Assembly: GCF_003382365.1 (NCBI RefSeq)
Contig: NZ_QTSU01000003.1
Location: 124,001 to 188,000 of the forward strand
Reading direction: 5' to 3'
DNA from: Lysobacter silvisoli
GTDB lineage: Bacteria > Pseudomonadota > Gammaproteobacteria > Xanthomonadales > Xanthomonadaceae
Length of the DNA stretch: 64,000 bases
The notes under the pieces were generated by a model. It ran no database searches and was not told the DNA's origin. It worked only from the letters and a program-made list of their open reading frames with translations. The translations under genes and the position numbers were made by a program. Shown piece by piece: positions 55,120 through 63,770 of this stretch; the stretch's first letter is position 1, and each line of letters starts with the position of its first letter.

Positions 55120-55295
55120 GCGCGATTTCTGGCGATTCCGTGGGCCGATGCGGCCTGCGGCGGGCGATCGCGCCCGGAAAGCGCCGTGGCGGGGCCTGAC
55201 GCCCGCAGCCGGAAAGGGCGCCGACGCCCGACGGGGACGGAACAGGGGGGATCCGTGATTCCTCGCCGGGCGCCGACATGGAGCCGGTCTTACCG

Positions 55296-55320
55296 GACTA
55301 CGTCCAAATACGACGTAGTC
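55296..55320. repeat. perfect inverted repeat GACTACGTC-N7-GACGTAGTC
   Basis: Nine-base arms (55296-55304 and 55312-55320), extendable by two more pairs with one bulged base. It lies about 100 nt past the stop of the Tyr-rich lipoprotein gene on the minus strand. It may be a terminator without T tract or a protein binding site. The rest of 55120-55421 shows nothing definite. Confidence 0.55.
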
Positions 55321-55421
55321 GGTCAATAACCGTAGATTGCGGTCAGGGCGCCCCCGATGCAATACCCCGGGGTGTGACCGCAAACCCGCTTGCGATCACT
55401 GAGCCCCGGCGCCGCGGCCGT

Positions 55422-55988
55422 TCACTGTTCGTGCGTGGCCGGGCGGCTGTCGGTGGTGGCGCGGCGGATGGCTTGCTGAATGGGCGAGCCGCGATCCATC
55501 CGTGGCGCGCTGGGCTGCACCCGCGGCATCGGCTGCGACGGCACATGGGTCGGCGGCCGGTTGTCGGCGTGATCGCGGCGGACCCGGTCCAGGTTGCGCC
55601 AGGGCGAACCGTTGTAGTCCGGACGGCCCGGCGGGTTGGTGGACGGCGGCGTGGGATTGCCCGGATTCACCACCACCGGCGGCCGCGGACGGTGCGGGCG
55701 GTGGTAGTACGGGTAGCCGGGGTAGCCCGGATAGCCGTAACCGTAGTTGTAGGGATAGCCGTAGCCATAGCGATACGGGTAGCCGTACGGCGAACCGTAA
55801 CGGTAGCCGTAGCGATAGGCTTCGCCGTACGGGTAGTAACCGCCGTAATTGCCGTAGTACCGGTATTCGGTGCTGGGCTGACCGTAGTAATAGTCGCCAC
55901 GCGCACCGCCATCGCGGTACACGTAGTCGGGATAGCAGCCCGCCAGCAGCGCAGCGGCGACGACGGGCAGGATCAGTTTGCGGATCAT
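55422..55988 (-). CDS. Tyr/Gly/Pro-rich repeat lipoprotein
   Basis: The 188-residue protein has a lipoprotein leader (LILPVVAAALLAGC, Cys near 17). Residues about 30-110 are a tandem low-complexity tract of YRYGY, PYGYP and YPGYPYY-like units with almost no other residue types. The rest is Pro/Arg/Asn-rich and probably disordered. The start at 55988 is the ATG before the leader; an upstream in-frame ATG at 56033 is less likely. Tyr-rich repeats occur in adhesive or matrix-forming surface proteins and may allow cross-linking. No recognised domain is present. Confidence 0.85.
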   Translation of the reverse strand: MIRKLILPVVAAALLAGCYPDYVYRDGGARGDYYYGQPSTEYRYYGNYGGYYPYGEAYRYGYRYGSPYGYPYRYGYGYPYNYGYGYPGYPGYPYYHRPHRPRPPVVVNPGNPTPPSTNPPGRPDYNGSPWRNLDRVRRDHADNRPPTHVPSQPMPRVQPSAPRMDRGSPIQQAIRRATTDSRPATHEQ

Positions 55989-56199
55989 GTCTGGAACCCC
56001 CCAGGGTGTGTCGCCAGCTTCGGCCCGCGGCATTGAACTCGGGCTTAACTCCGGCGTATGGCGTCCGACCCCATCCTGACCGGTTCAGGCGCGCGGGACC
56101 AGTGTCCGAGCGGTCCGGCCGATGGCGTCATTGCCGGCGCGGTCGGCCGGTGCCAGCATGCCCGCCCACGGCGTCCCCACCGCCGGTACCGAGCGCTCC

Positions 56200-57162
56200 A
56201 TGACCCTGCACCGCACCACCGGCCAATGGCGGCTGGGCCTGCTGCTGACCCTGATCACCGCCGCCTGCTGGGCCACCTTGCCGATCGCGCTGAAGATCGT
56301 GCTCGAGGTGCTGGATCCGATCACCCTGACCTGGTTCCGCTTCCTTGCCGCGGCCGTGCTCACCGGTGCGTGGCTGGCGCTGCGCGGGCAGCTGGGCGGC
56401 TATCGCGCCCTGAGCCGGCGCGCCTGGGTACTGCTGGCGCTGGCGGCGCTGATGCTGCTGGGCAACTACGTGTTCTACCTGCTGGGCGTGCAGTACACCT
56501 CGCCGGCCAACGCCCAGCTGCTGATCCAGCTGGCGCCGCTGCTGATGACCCTGGGCGGGATCGTGGTGTTCGGCGAACGCTTCCGCGCCATGCAGTGGCT
56601 GGGGCTGGCGCTGCTGCTGGCCGGCCTGGGCCTGTTCTTCCGCGACCAGCTCGTCCACGCCTGGGCGCGCGAAGCGGCGGCCACGACCGCCGCGCACAGC
56701 GGCGACTACGTGCTGGGTTCGGCGTTCGTGGTGATCGGCGCGGTGGTGTGGGCGGTCTACGCGCTGGTGCAGAAGCAGCTGCTGGTGCGGCTGGGTTCGA
56801 TGCAGATCCTGCTTTTCATCTACGCCGCCGCCAGCGTGCTGCTGCTGCCGTTCGCGCGGCCCTCGGCGCTGCTGGCGATGGACGGCTTCCACTGGGCCAT
56901 GCTCGCCTATTGCGCGCTCAACACCGTCGGCGCCTACGGCGCCTTCGCCGAAGCCCTGGCGCACTGGGAAGCCTCGCGGGTGTCGGCGATCGTGGCGACC
57001 ACGCCGCTGCTGTGCATCGCCGCGGTGGCCGCGGTGCATGCGCTGTGGCCGCAGGCCTTGGCGCCGGAACGGATCGCACCGCTGGGCTGGCTGGGCGCGG
57101 CGCTGGTGGTGGCGGGCTCGGCCGCGGTCAGCCTGCTCGGCCGGCGCCGCGACGGCGACTGA
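56200..57162 (+). CDS. EamA-family (DMT) transporter
   Basis: This 320-residue protein has ten transmembrane helices in two EamA repeats. The first opens LLTLITAACWATLPIALKIVLEVLDPITLTWFRF, and its end NYVFYLLGVQYTSPANAQLLIQLAPLLMTLGGIVVFGERF carries the typical E-R loop. The second ends PLLCIAAVAAVHALWPQALAPERIAPLGWLGAALVVAGS. The family exports metabolites or amino acids; the substrate is unknown. The start at 56200 removes an upstream in-frame stretch lacking helix character. It is divergent from the Tyr-rich lipoprotein gene. Confidence 0.9.
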   Translation: MTLHRTTGQWRLGLLLTLITAACWATLPIALKIVLEVLDPITLTWFRFLAAAVLTGAWLALRGQLGGYRALSRRAWVLLALAALMLLGNYVFYLLGVQYTSPANAQLLIQLAPLLMTLGGIVVFGERFRAMQWLGLALLLAGLGLFFRDQLVHAWAREAAATTAAHSGDYVLGSAFVVIGAVVWAVYALVQKQLLVRLGSMQILLFIYAAASVLLLPFARPSALLAMDGFHWAMLAYCALNTVGAYGAFAEALAHWEASRVSAIVATTPLLCIAAVAAVHALWPQALAPERIAPLGWLGAALVVAGSAAVSLLGRRRDGD

Positions 57163-57216
57163 ACGCCGCGCGCCGGCGATGGAGCGCGGCCGGCCGCTTG
57201 CGCTAGGCTGGCCGCG

Positions 57217-58197
57217 ATGAACGACTCTTCCCCGCCGCGCACCGCGCTGCCCGAATTCCGCGACGTGTTGGCCGCGGCCGCACGCATCGCACCCTACGCC
57301 CACGCCACGCCGGTGCTGCGCTCGCGCTCCATCGACGAGATGGCCGGCTGCGAACTGCACTTCAAGGCCGAACACCTGCAGCGCATCGGCGCGTTCAAGT
57401 TCCGCGGCGCCTGCAACGCGGTGTGGTCGCTGTCGGACCAGGACGCGCGCCGCGGCGTGGTCACCCATTCCTCCGGCAACCACGGCGCCGCGCTGGCGCT
57501 GGCCGCGCGCACGCGCGGCATCGACTGCCACGTGGTGGTGCCCGAAGGCGCGGTCGCGGCCAAGGTCGCGGCCATCGCCGCCTACGGCGCCACCTTACAC
57601 ACCTGCGCGCCGACCATCGCCGCGCGCGAGGACGCCTGCGCGCGCGTGCAGCGCGAGACCGGTGCCGAGCTCGTGCATCCGTACACCGATGCGCGCGTGA
57701 TCGCCGGCCAGGGCACCGCGGCGCTGGAGCTGCTGACCGCGGCGCCGGAGCTGGACGCGCTGATCGCACCGGTGGGCGGTGGCGGCCTGATCGGCGGCAC
57801 CGCGATCGCCGCCGCGTCGGTGTCGCCGTCCACGCGCGTGTACGGCGCCGAGCCCGCGGGCGCGGCGGAAACCTTCGCCTCGTTGCAAGCCGGCGAGCGG
57901 GTGACCGAGTTCGTGCCCGACACCCTCTGCGACGGCCTGCGCGGCACCCTGGGCGCTCCCAATTTCGCCCTGCTGCAGCGCCACGGCGTGGAAGTGCTGG
58001 TGGCCGACGACAGCGACACCGCGGCCGCGCTGCGTTTGTTCCTGCATCGGAGCAAGCAGCTGCTGGAACCGTCGGCGGCACTGGCCCTGGCGGCGGTGTT
58101 CGTGCACCGCGAACGGTTCGCGGGCTTGCGCGTGGGCGTGATCCTGTCCGGCGGCAACGTCGACCAGGGCGCGCTGGCGACGCTGCTGGCGGGCTAA
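57217..58197 (+). CDS. PLP-dependent serine/threonine dehydratase or serine racemase-like enzyme
   Basis: The 326-residue fold-type II PLP enzyme has the Schiff-base Lys-61 in GAFKFRGA. The substrate loop SSGNHG is at 85-90, the phosphate-binding glycine loop PVGGGGLIGG lies near 180-190, and the cofactor-end Ser/Gly region is ILSGGNVDQG. Length fits single-domain biodegradative dehydratases and bacterial serine racemases without an ACT domain. These activities cannot be told apart by eye. It follows the EamA transporter by 54 nt, so the two may form an amino-acid module. Confidence 0.92.
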   Translation: MNDSSPPRTALPEFRDVLAAAARIAPYAHATPVLRSRSIDEMAGCELHFKAEHLQRIGAFKFRGACNAVWSLSDQDARRGVVTHSSGNHGAALALAARTRGIDCHVVVPEGAVAAKVAAIAAYGATLHTCAPTIAAREDACARVQRETGAELVHPYTDARVIAGQGTAALELLTAAPELDALIAPVGGGGLIGGTAIAAASVSPSTRVYGAEPAGAAETFASLQAGERVTEFVPDTLCDGLRGTLGAPNFALLQRHGVEVLVADDSDTAAALRLFLHRSKQLLEPSAALALAAVFVHRERFAGLRVGVILSGGNVDQGALATLLAG

Positions 58198-58213
58198 GGC
58201 CTTCGCCGGCCGC

Positions 58214-58480
58214 TCACCGCAACGCCAGCGGCGCCAGTATCAGCACGGCCAAGGCGCAGCCGGGCAGGGCCAGACTCAAATCCTGACGCCGGCGCAGGTA
58301 CAGGTACAGCGGCAGCAGCACCAGCAGGTTGAACGCCAACGCCAGCATCCCCGCGGCGCCTATCGGCCCGGCGGCCATGGCCCGGTCCCCGGGCAGTTGG
58401 CCGGCCTGGGCCAAGCCATCGAACATCCAGGCTTCGAACGCGGTCAGCAACAAGATCAGGATCAGCACGGTAGCGCGCAT
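58214..58480 (-). CDS. small integral membrane protein
   Basis: This 88-residue product has three hydrophobic segments (ATVLILILLLTAFEAWMF, GMLALAFNLLVLLPLYLYL and ALPGCALAVLILAPLAL) and a short RRRQD loop. I know no family. It is convergent with the dehydratase gene, whose stop is 17 nt away. The start at 58480 is the ATG just before the first helix; the upstream open frame (to 58681) has no helix or Shine-Dalgarno. Confidence 0.7.
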   Translation of the reverse strand: MRATVLILILLLTAFEAWMFDGLAQAGQLPGDRAMAAGPIGAAGMLALAFNLLVLLPLYLYLRRRQDLSLALPGCALAVLILAPLALR

Positions 58481-58897
58481 GGGTGGGTCCGAGGGCGGTC
58501 GCCGGCAGTCTACCCGCACCGCTTTTGGATCGACGCGCGCGTGCCGGCCGATGCCAGCACAGGGGCGGTCGTTCGTACCGCCATGGGCGATGCAAAAACG
58601 CGATGCGAGCGCGATACCGGTCACGTCTTGCGCATGCCGTTTTTGGCGCGCGCATGCTTCAACATCGCAACGTTCGCGCACGCGTCCTTTCGTCGCCTGC
58701 CGTCGTCACCGCCATGGCCGCAGCGACGACGCTACGGTATGTTTTATTTGTGACATCACTACCATTTTTTTACGGATGCGACTGGCACGCTGATTCGCGA
58801 TACGCACCCCACGGCGTTGGCTGATAGCGCAGTGCGGGCGAAATAAATCCAACCATTTCGTTCAAGCACGAACACACACTAGCCAAAGGGGCGGCTG
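58481..58897. other. 417-bp gap with an AT-rich promoter-like region
   Basis: The right part (about 58735-58870) is distinctly AT-rich, with TATGTTTTATTTGTGAC and a run of seven T residues near 58770, and probably holds the promoter of the V4R-like/MHYT pair. A TGGCACG-containing stretch near 58785 resembles a -24 element, but the GC partner is one base out of register. No ORF here is convincing. Confidence 0.45.
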
Positions 58898-59689
58898 ATG
58901 GTGGATGTTGAGTTTCGGGTGGTCTCCGACCGCCGCGACGGGCTGTTGCTGGCCCTGGGCCAGACCGTGATCGCCGCGGGTTTCACCTTGTTGCGCCAGC
59001 GCATGGTGAACAGCGAAGAAGGCGTCGTGCTGACGATGGTCGTGCGCGGGCCCGAGAACGGGCTGCTGCTGCTGGAAGAGCGGCTGGGCACCCATCATCT
59101 GGTCAACAGTTTCGAAGCCTCGCCGGTGGATGCCAGCGTGGCCAACGCGGTGAGCGCGCCGGCCGCCGCCGCGCCGGCGCCGGCGCCGGCTGCCAGGAGC
59201 AACGGCGGCGCGCCCAAGCCCGCGTCCGACGATGCCGCCACCGCCATGGACACGCGCCGGGTCGAAGCGCTGCTGCCGCAACTGGCGCGCGACTATCCCA
59301 ACATCTTCATCCAGCTGCTGGCGCTGGAACACGACCTGCCGCCGGCCCAGCGCGAAGCCACGCTGCGTTACGTCGGCCAGCGCGTGGGCACCTGGGTGTA
59401 CAAGCGCGACTTCTCCCTGGGCGGCCACCTGGCCCTGGCCGACGCGGTGCGCCACATCGCCCTGCCGGCGATGCGCCAGCTGGTCCAGGCCGAGCTGCAG
59501 GACGACACCCTGCGGATCAAGAACAGCCCCTTCTGCCATCGCGGCGAGCACGGATCGTCCTGCCATTTCCTGCGCGGAATGCTGGGCGGCCTGCTCGGCG
59601 GCCCCCACGGCACCGAAGGATTGCGCGTAGTCGAAAGCCATTGCCGCAACACCGGCGCGGAGGCTTGCTGCTTCGAGTTCCACGCCTGA
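58898..59689 (+). CDS. two-domain protein with C-terminal V4R-like domain
   Basis: This 263-residue soluble protein has an N-terminal alpha/beta domain (1-80), an Ala/Pro linker (about 85-110) and a C-terminal domain from 115. The end has SPFCHRGEHGSSCHFLRGMLGGLLGG and VVESHCRNTGAEACCFEFHA. The pattern of a Cys, G/C-rich loop and paired C near a C-terminal beta strand is that of V4R (4-vinyl reductase-like) ligand- or haem-binding sensor domains. That call is by eye. The MHYT membrane protein gene starts 27 nt downstream, so they are likely partners. Confidence 0.72.
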   Translation: MVDVEFRVVSDRRDGLLLALGQTVIAAGFTLLRQRMVNSEEGVVLTMVVRGPENGLLLLEERLGTHHLVNSFEASPVDASVANAVSAPAAAAPAPAPAARSNGGAPKPASDDAATAMDTRRVEALLPQLARDYPNIFIQLLALEHDLPPAQREATLRYVGQRVGTWVYKRDFSLGGHLALADAVRHIALPAMRQLVQAELQDDTLRIKNSPFCHRGEHGSSCHFLRGMLGGLLGGPHGTEGLRVVESHCRNTGAEACCFEFHA

Positions 59690-59716
59690 TCCGACCAACC
59701 ACCACGGGGGACCACC

Positions 59717-60466
59717 ATGCCGCACGATCACGCTATCCAATGCATACACGACCCGTTGCTGGTCGTGCTTTCCTACCTGGTGTCGGTGCTGGGCTCGTTC
59801 ACCGCCCTGCAGCTGGCGATCGGCATTCCGGCCGCGCAGGGCGCGGCGCGCTGGCGCGCGATCTTCGCCGCCGGCGCGGCCATGGGCGGCGGCGCGATCT
59901 GGGCCATGCACTTCATCGCCATGCTGGCCTGCCAGATGCAGATTCCGGTGACCTACGACCTGGGCATCACCGTGGCCTCGGCGCTGGTCGCGATCGCCTC
60001 GTGCATGGCCGGCCTGGCCATCGCCAGCGCGGGCGTGTTCGGTTGGGGCAAGCTGGCCGTGGCCGGCCTGTTCATGGGCCTGGGCGTGACCGGCATGCAT
60101 TACGCCGGCATGGCGGCGATGCGCATGCCGGCCGACATCCATTACGACAGCACCCTGGTGCTGGCCTCGGCGGTCATCGCCGTGGTCGCCTCGATCGTGG
60201 CGCTGTGGCTGGCGTTCAACCTGCGCGGCTGGCTGCAGATGCTGGGCAGTGCGCTGGTCATGGGCGTGGCGGTGTGCGGCATGCATTACACCGGCATGCT
60301 CGCGGCCAGCTTCACCCCCAACGACGCCGGCGCGGCGGCCCTGGCCGGCGGCATCAGCGGCGCCAACCTGGGCATGGGCATCTTCGCGGTGACCACGCTG
60401 CTGCTGGCCACGGTGCTGGCGCTGAGCATGATGCGCCAGCGCCAGCGCGCGGCGGTGCAGATCTGA
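59717..60466 (+). CDS. stand-alone MHYT-domain membrane protein
   Basis: The 249-residue protein has seven predicted transmembrane helices and three MHYT motifs, the first variant AMHFIAM and then GMHYAGM and GMHYTGM. MHYT domains are proposed to bind copper through Met and His and to sense O2, CO or NO. Usually they are fused to GGDEF, EAL or kinase domains; here the protein ends right after helix seven with a short basic tail, so output must come from a partner, perhaps the V4R-like protein. A terminator follows at 60493-60520. Confidence 0.93.
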   Translation: MPHDHAIQCIHDPLLVVLSYLVSVLGSFTALQLAIGIPAAQGAARWRAIFAAGAAMGGGAIWAMHFIAMLACQMQIPVTYDLGITVASALVAIASCMAGLAIASAGVFGWGKLAVAGLFMGLGVTGMHYAGMAAMRMPADIHYDSTLVLASAVIAVVASIVALWLAFNLRGWLQMLGSALVMGVAVCGMHYTGMLAASFTPNDAGAAALAGGISGANLGMGIFAVTTLLLATVLALSMMRQRQRAAVQI

Positions 60467-60492
60467 CCCGGCCGCGGGCCTGAGTCCGAAGG

Positions 60493-60520
60493 CGGGGCCC
60501 GCGGCGCGGGCCCCGTTTTT
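60493..60520 (+). terminator. rho-independent terminator after the MHYT gene
   Basis: Arms CGGGGCCCGC (60493-60502) and GCGGGCCCCG (60506-60515) with a 3-nt loop are followed by TTTTT at 60516-60520. It lies 27 nt after the MHYT stop and closes the two-gene unit. Confidence 0.9.
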
Positions 60521-60590
60521 GCTGCGGCGCTCACGCCGCCAACGCCCGGCCTGGGTATCATCGCCGCGTCCCGCAGCGCACAGGCCCCCG

Positions 60591-61016
60591 ATGAAGATAG
60601 ACGGCACCCGCAGCCACGACCGCGCCACCGAGGTGGTGCTGGCTTATTACGCGGCCTTCAACCGCGGCGACTGGGACGGCATGCTGGCCCTGCTCTCCGA
60701 CGACGTCGCCCACGACCTCAACCAGGGTCCGCGCGAGACCGGCCGCGCCGCGTTCGCGAGCTTCCTGCAGCGCATGCAGGCCAGCTACCGCGAGCAACTG
60801 CACGACATCGTGGTGCTGGTCTCGCCCGACGGCAGCCGCGCGGCGGCCGAGTACGTGGTCCACGGCCAGTACCTGGCCAGCGATGCCGGCCTGCCGGAGG
60901 CCCACGGGCAGAAGTATGTGCTGCCGGGCGGCGCCTTCTTCGAGCTGCGCGAGGGGCGCATCCAGCGCGTGAGCAATTACTACAACCTGCAGGATTGGAT
61001 CGAGCAGGTGCGCTGA
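60591..61016 (+). CDS. NTF2-like/SnoaL-type protein (ketosteroid-isomerase fold)
   Basis: This 141-residue protein has an alpha+beta cone fold: helix RATEVVLAYYAAFNRGDWDGMLALLSDDVAHDLNQGP, a helix at GRAAFASFLQRMQASYREQL and the strands SRAAAEYVVHGQY and GAFFELREGRIQRVSNYYN. SnoaL-like members act as isomerases, hydrolases or carriers, so no function can be given. The start at 60591 has only weak ribosome binding. It lies between the MHYT unit and the GT39 gene. Confidence 0.86.
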   Translation: MKIDGTRSHDRATEVVLAYYAAFNRGDWDGMLALLSDDVAHDLNQGPRETGRAAFASFLQRMQASYREQLHDIVVLVSPDGSRAAAEYVVHGQYLASDAGLPEAHGQKYVLPGGAFFELREGRIQRVSNYYNLQDWIEQVR

Positions 61017-61105
61017 CACCGCACGCGCCGAGCCGGCGCATTCCGACTTTGCCCTAACGCCGGCCCGGCTAGGCTGTGGCCCTATCCGCGCCGACCCGGT
61101 CCCGC

Positions 61106-62614
61106 ATGCGCCGACTGCTGCGTTCGCCCGCTTTCCGGATCGCCGCGATGGCGCTGCTGCTGGCGTTGTGCCTGCTCGGCAGCCGCGGCATCTGGGATCC
61201 GGACGAGGGCCGCTATACCAACGTCGCGCTGAACATGCTCGACAGCGGCGACTGGCTCAACCCGCGCCGCAATCACGAGGTCGGCCACTGGACCAAGCCG
61301 CCGCTGACCTATTGGGCGATCGCCGCCAGCGTGAGCGTGTTCGGCCAGCACGCCTGGGCCGCGCGCCTGCCCGCGGCCTTGGCCTATCTGCTCAGCGTGT
61401 GGCTGGCCTGGCGCATCGCACGGCGGCTGGTGTCGGGCGCGCAGGCGCAGGCGGCGGCGATCTACGCCAGCTTCGTGTTCACTGTCGGCGCCTCGCAGCT
61501 GGTCACCGCCGACTATCTGCTGGCGGTGTGCAGCGGTCTGGCGATGTGGGCCTATGCCGAAGCGCGCTTCGGTCCGCCGCGCGGCGATCCCGCGCGCGAG
61601 CGCCGGCGCGCGCGCTCGTGGGTGGCGCTGATGTGGGCCGGCTTCGCCCTGGGCTTCCTGGCCAAGGGGCCGCCGGCGCTGGTCGGGCTGCTGCCGATCC
61701 TGGCGTTCAACCTGCTGCAGCCCGGCGGCTACCGCGTGCTGCAATGGTCGGGCCTGGCGATCTTCGTGCTGATGGCGCTGCCCTGGTACGTGGCGGTGAT
61801 CGCCGACCATCCGGGCTTGTTCAAGTACTTCGTCGGCGACGAGGTGGTGAACCGCGTGGCCACCGACGAGTTCGGCCGCAACGGCCAGTGGTACGGCTGG
61901 CTGCAGGTGTACGCGCCGACGCTGGTGCTGGGCACGCTGCCGTGGACGCCGGCGTTATGGCGTTGGCTGCGCGGGCTGCCCGCCGCGGTGCGCGCTTGGC
62001 GCGACCGGACCGCGCGCGCGACCGATGCGCCCGCGCTGTGGCTGGCCTTATGGCTGTGGTTGCCGTTGCTGCTGTTCTGCCTGGCGCGCTCGCGCATGCC
62101 GCTGTACGTACTGCCGCTGTTCCTGCCGTTGGCGGTGATCGCGGCGATGCAGCGCCAGCGCGAAGGCCGCGCCCTGCCCGCCTGGCCGCGGCTGGCGGCC
62201 TGGGCCGCGCTGCTGCTGGCGCTGAAGCTGGCCGCGGTGCACTGGCCCACGCACAAGGACGCCTCGGCCTGGGCCGAGGCGATCCGCGCGCGCGCCGGCC
62301 GGCCGGTGCCCGAGGTGGTGTTCGTCGAGGACATGGCGCGCTACGGCCTGCACCTGCATCTGGATGCGCAGATCGAGAAGATCTCGCTGGACCCGGTGCC
62401 CGATGCGCCGCGCTTCAATCCGGAGTTCGACGAGTCGCTGGCGCAGGAGCTGGCCGAGCACGAAGTATCGGCGGTGTGGGTGTGCAAGCAGGCGCTGTGG
62501 CCGCAATTGCGCGCGCGCATCGCCGCGGCCGGCTATCGCGCGACCGCGTTGGGAACGCCGTACGAGCAGCGGGTGATCTTCGAAGTCGAACTGGCGACGC
62601 ATCGATCTCGATAA
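61106..62614 (+). CDS. GT39-family ArnT-like dolichyl/undecaprenyl-phosphate glycosyltransferase
   Basis: The 502-residue polytopic protein has about 11-12 transmembrane helices. The first periplasmic loop contains IWDPDEGRYTNVALNML, the acidic DPDEGRY catalytic motif of ArnT/PMT-like enzymes, then HWTKPPLTYW. A soluble C-terminal part of about 120 residues follows the last helix. Such enzymes use polyprenyl-phosphate sugars to modify lipid A or glycans; ArnT makes aminoarabinose-lipid A, but the donor here is unknown. The start at 61106 is preferred to the upstream GTG at 61076. Confidence 0.92.
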   Translation: MRRLLRSPAFRIAAMALLLALCLLGSRGIWDPDEGRYTNVALNMLDSGDWLNPRRNHEVGHWTKPPLTYWAIAASVSVFGQHAWAARLPAALAYLLSVWLAWRIARRLVSGAQAQAAAIYASFVFTVGASQLVTADYLLAVCSGLAMWAYAEARFGPPRGDPARERRRARSWVALMWAGFALGFLAKGPPALVGLLPILAFNLLQPGGYRVLQWSGLAIFVLMALPWYVAVIADHPGLFKYFVGDEVVNRVATDEFGRNGQWYGWLQVYAPTLVLGTLPWTPALWRWLRGLPAAVRAWRDRTARATDAPALWLALWLWLPLLLFCLARSRMPLYVLPLFLPLAVIAAMQRQREGRALPAWPRLAAWAALLLALKLAAVHWPTHKDASAWAEAIRARAGRPVPEVVFVEDMARYGLHLHLDAQIEKISLDPVPDAPRFNPEFDESLAQELAEHEVSAVWVCKQALWPQLRARIAAAGYRATALGTPYEQRVIFEVELATHRSR

Positions 62615-62630
62615 CGCAAGTTCACTTCTC

Positions 62631-62725
62631 CGTCATTCCGGCGAAAGCCGGAACCCATGTTGCTGTTGCTCTCCGGGCTCTCGTGAGCAAGATCAAAATG
62701 GGTTCCGGCTTTCGCCGGAATGACG
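62631..62725. repeat. MITE-like element with perfect 28-bp terminal inverted repeats
   Basis: The 95-bp unit starts CGTCATTCCGGCGAAAGCCG and ends with its exact complement; the arms are 28 bp and perfect. The centre holds CTCCGGGCTC and GAGCAAGATCAAA. It is related to the imperfect copy at 19576-19686. No transposase is encoded nearby. Confidence 0.88.
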
Positions 62726-62777
62726 GGGATGGGTCGGCGACACGAGGAACCCGCCGCATCGCGCTTCCGTCGCGAGC

Positions 62778-63770
62778 TCAAGCCCCGCGATCGCTACTCA
62801 ACTCGCGCGTGCGATGATCGTCGCCCGCCGCCGCGCGCGCGGCGACCAGGCTGAAAGCGACGATGCCCGCCACCACCAGCACCGCGCCCAGCAAGGCGCG
62901 CCCCTGCGGCCAGGCTTCGCCCAGCCACAACGCGCCGATCAGGGTCGCAAACAAAATCTCGGCCGCCTGCATGGCCTCGGCCGCGGCCAGCGCGGTGGGC
63001 TCGTTGCGGACCATGCCGGTGGCCTGGAAGAACAGCACCGTGGCGATCACGCCCGCGCCCAGCGCCACGCCCGCGGCCAGCCACAGCTGACCGGCCGACG
63101 GCACGCCGGCCTGGGTGTAGGCGTACACCGCCACCGCCAGCCACAGCGGCTGGCTGGCCAGGGTCATGCCGTACACGCGCTGGGTCGCGTTGAGCTCGAC
63201 GCCGCTGTGCTCCAGGTGCAGCAGCAAGCCGCGGTTGCCCAGCGGATAGGCGAACGCCGACACCGCCACGCACACCAGCGCGATCCAGCCGTCGCGGTCC
63301 AGGCGGCCGCCGCCGTGGCCGAACTGCATCAGCAGCACGCCGGCCACCACCACCGCGCCCACCGCCAGCGCCGGCAGTGGAATGCGCGCGCGCTCGTCGC
63401 GGTACAGGAAGGGCGCGCACAGCATGCCGGCGATCACGGTGAGCTGGAACGTGCCGGCCACCAGCCACGAAGGACCGCTGGACGCGGCCCAGCTCAGGCA
63501 TACGTAGAACAGCACGAAGCCGATGCCGCTCCACAGCAGCCACGGTCCCGGCCGCGCGCGGATCGCGCGCCACACCGGCGCCGCGCCGCCTTGCAGCGGC
63601 ATGATCGCCAGCAGCAGCGGCAGGGTAATCAGATAACGCAGCGACGCGGTCCAGGCCCAATGCCCGCCGCCGACCGCTGCGGCGCGGTTGAGCACGTAGG
63701 TGCAGGTGAAGAACAGCGCCGAGGCCAGCGCGATGGCGACCGCCAGCAGCGCGGCTCGGCGCCGGTTCAC
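62778..63770 (-). CDS. EmrE-superfamily (DMT) efflux transporter
   Basis: This 330-residue protein has ten helices. The conserved segments are VAIALASALFFTCTYVLNRAAAVGGGHWAWTASLRYLITLPLL, TFQLTVIAGMLCAPFLY and the end AAEILFATLIGALWLGEAWPQGRALLGAVLVVAG, all of the multidrug-resistance efflux transporter family (PF13536). It is not a small EmrE protein but the duplicated form. The ATG overlaps the stop of the 72-residue ORF upstream by 4 nt (63767-63770), so they are coupled. The substrate is unknown. Confidence 0.9.
   Translation of the reverse strand: MNRRRAALLAVAIALASALFFTCTYVLNRAAAVGGGHWAWTASLRYLITLPLLLAIMPLQGGAAPVWRAIRARPGPWLLWSGIGFVLFYVCLSWAASSGPSWLVAGTFQLTVIAGMLCAPFLYRDERARIPLPALAVGAVVVAGVLLMQFGHGGGRLDRDGWIALVCVAVSAFAYPLGNRGLLLHLEHSGVELNATQRVYGMTLASQPLWLAVAVYAYTQAGVPSAGQLWLAAGVALGAGVIATVLFFQATGMVRNEPTALAAAEAMQAAEILFATLIGALWLGEAWPQGRALLGAVLVVAGIVAFSLVAARAAAGDDHRTRELSSDRGA

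Noticed and set aside
58785-58802. Second possible sigma-54 element (TGGCACG...) before the V4R-like gene
   Set aside because: The distance between GG and GC is 13 rather than 12 bp and the -12 block does not match, so it fails the strict spacing rule.
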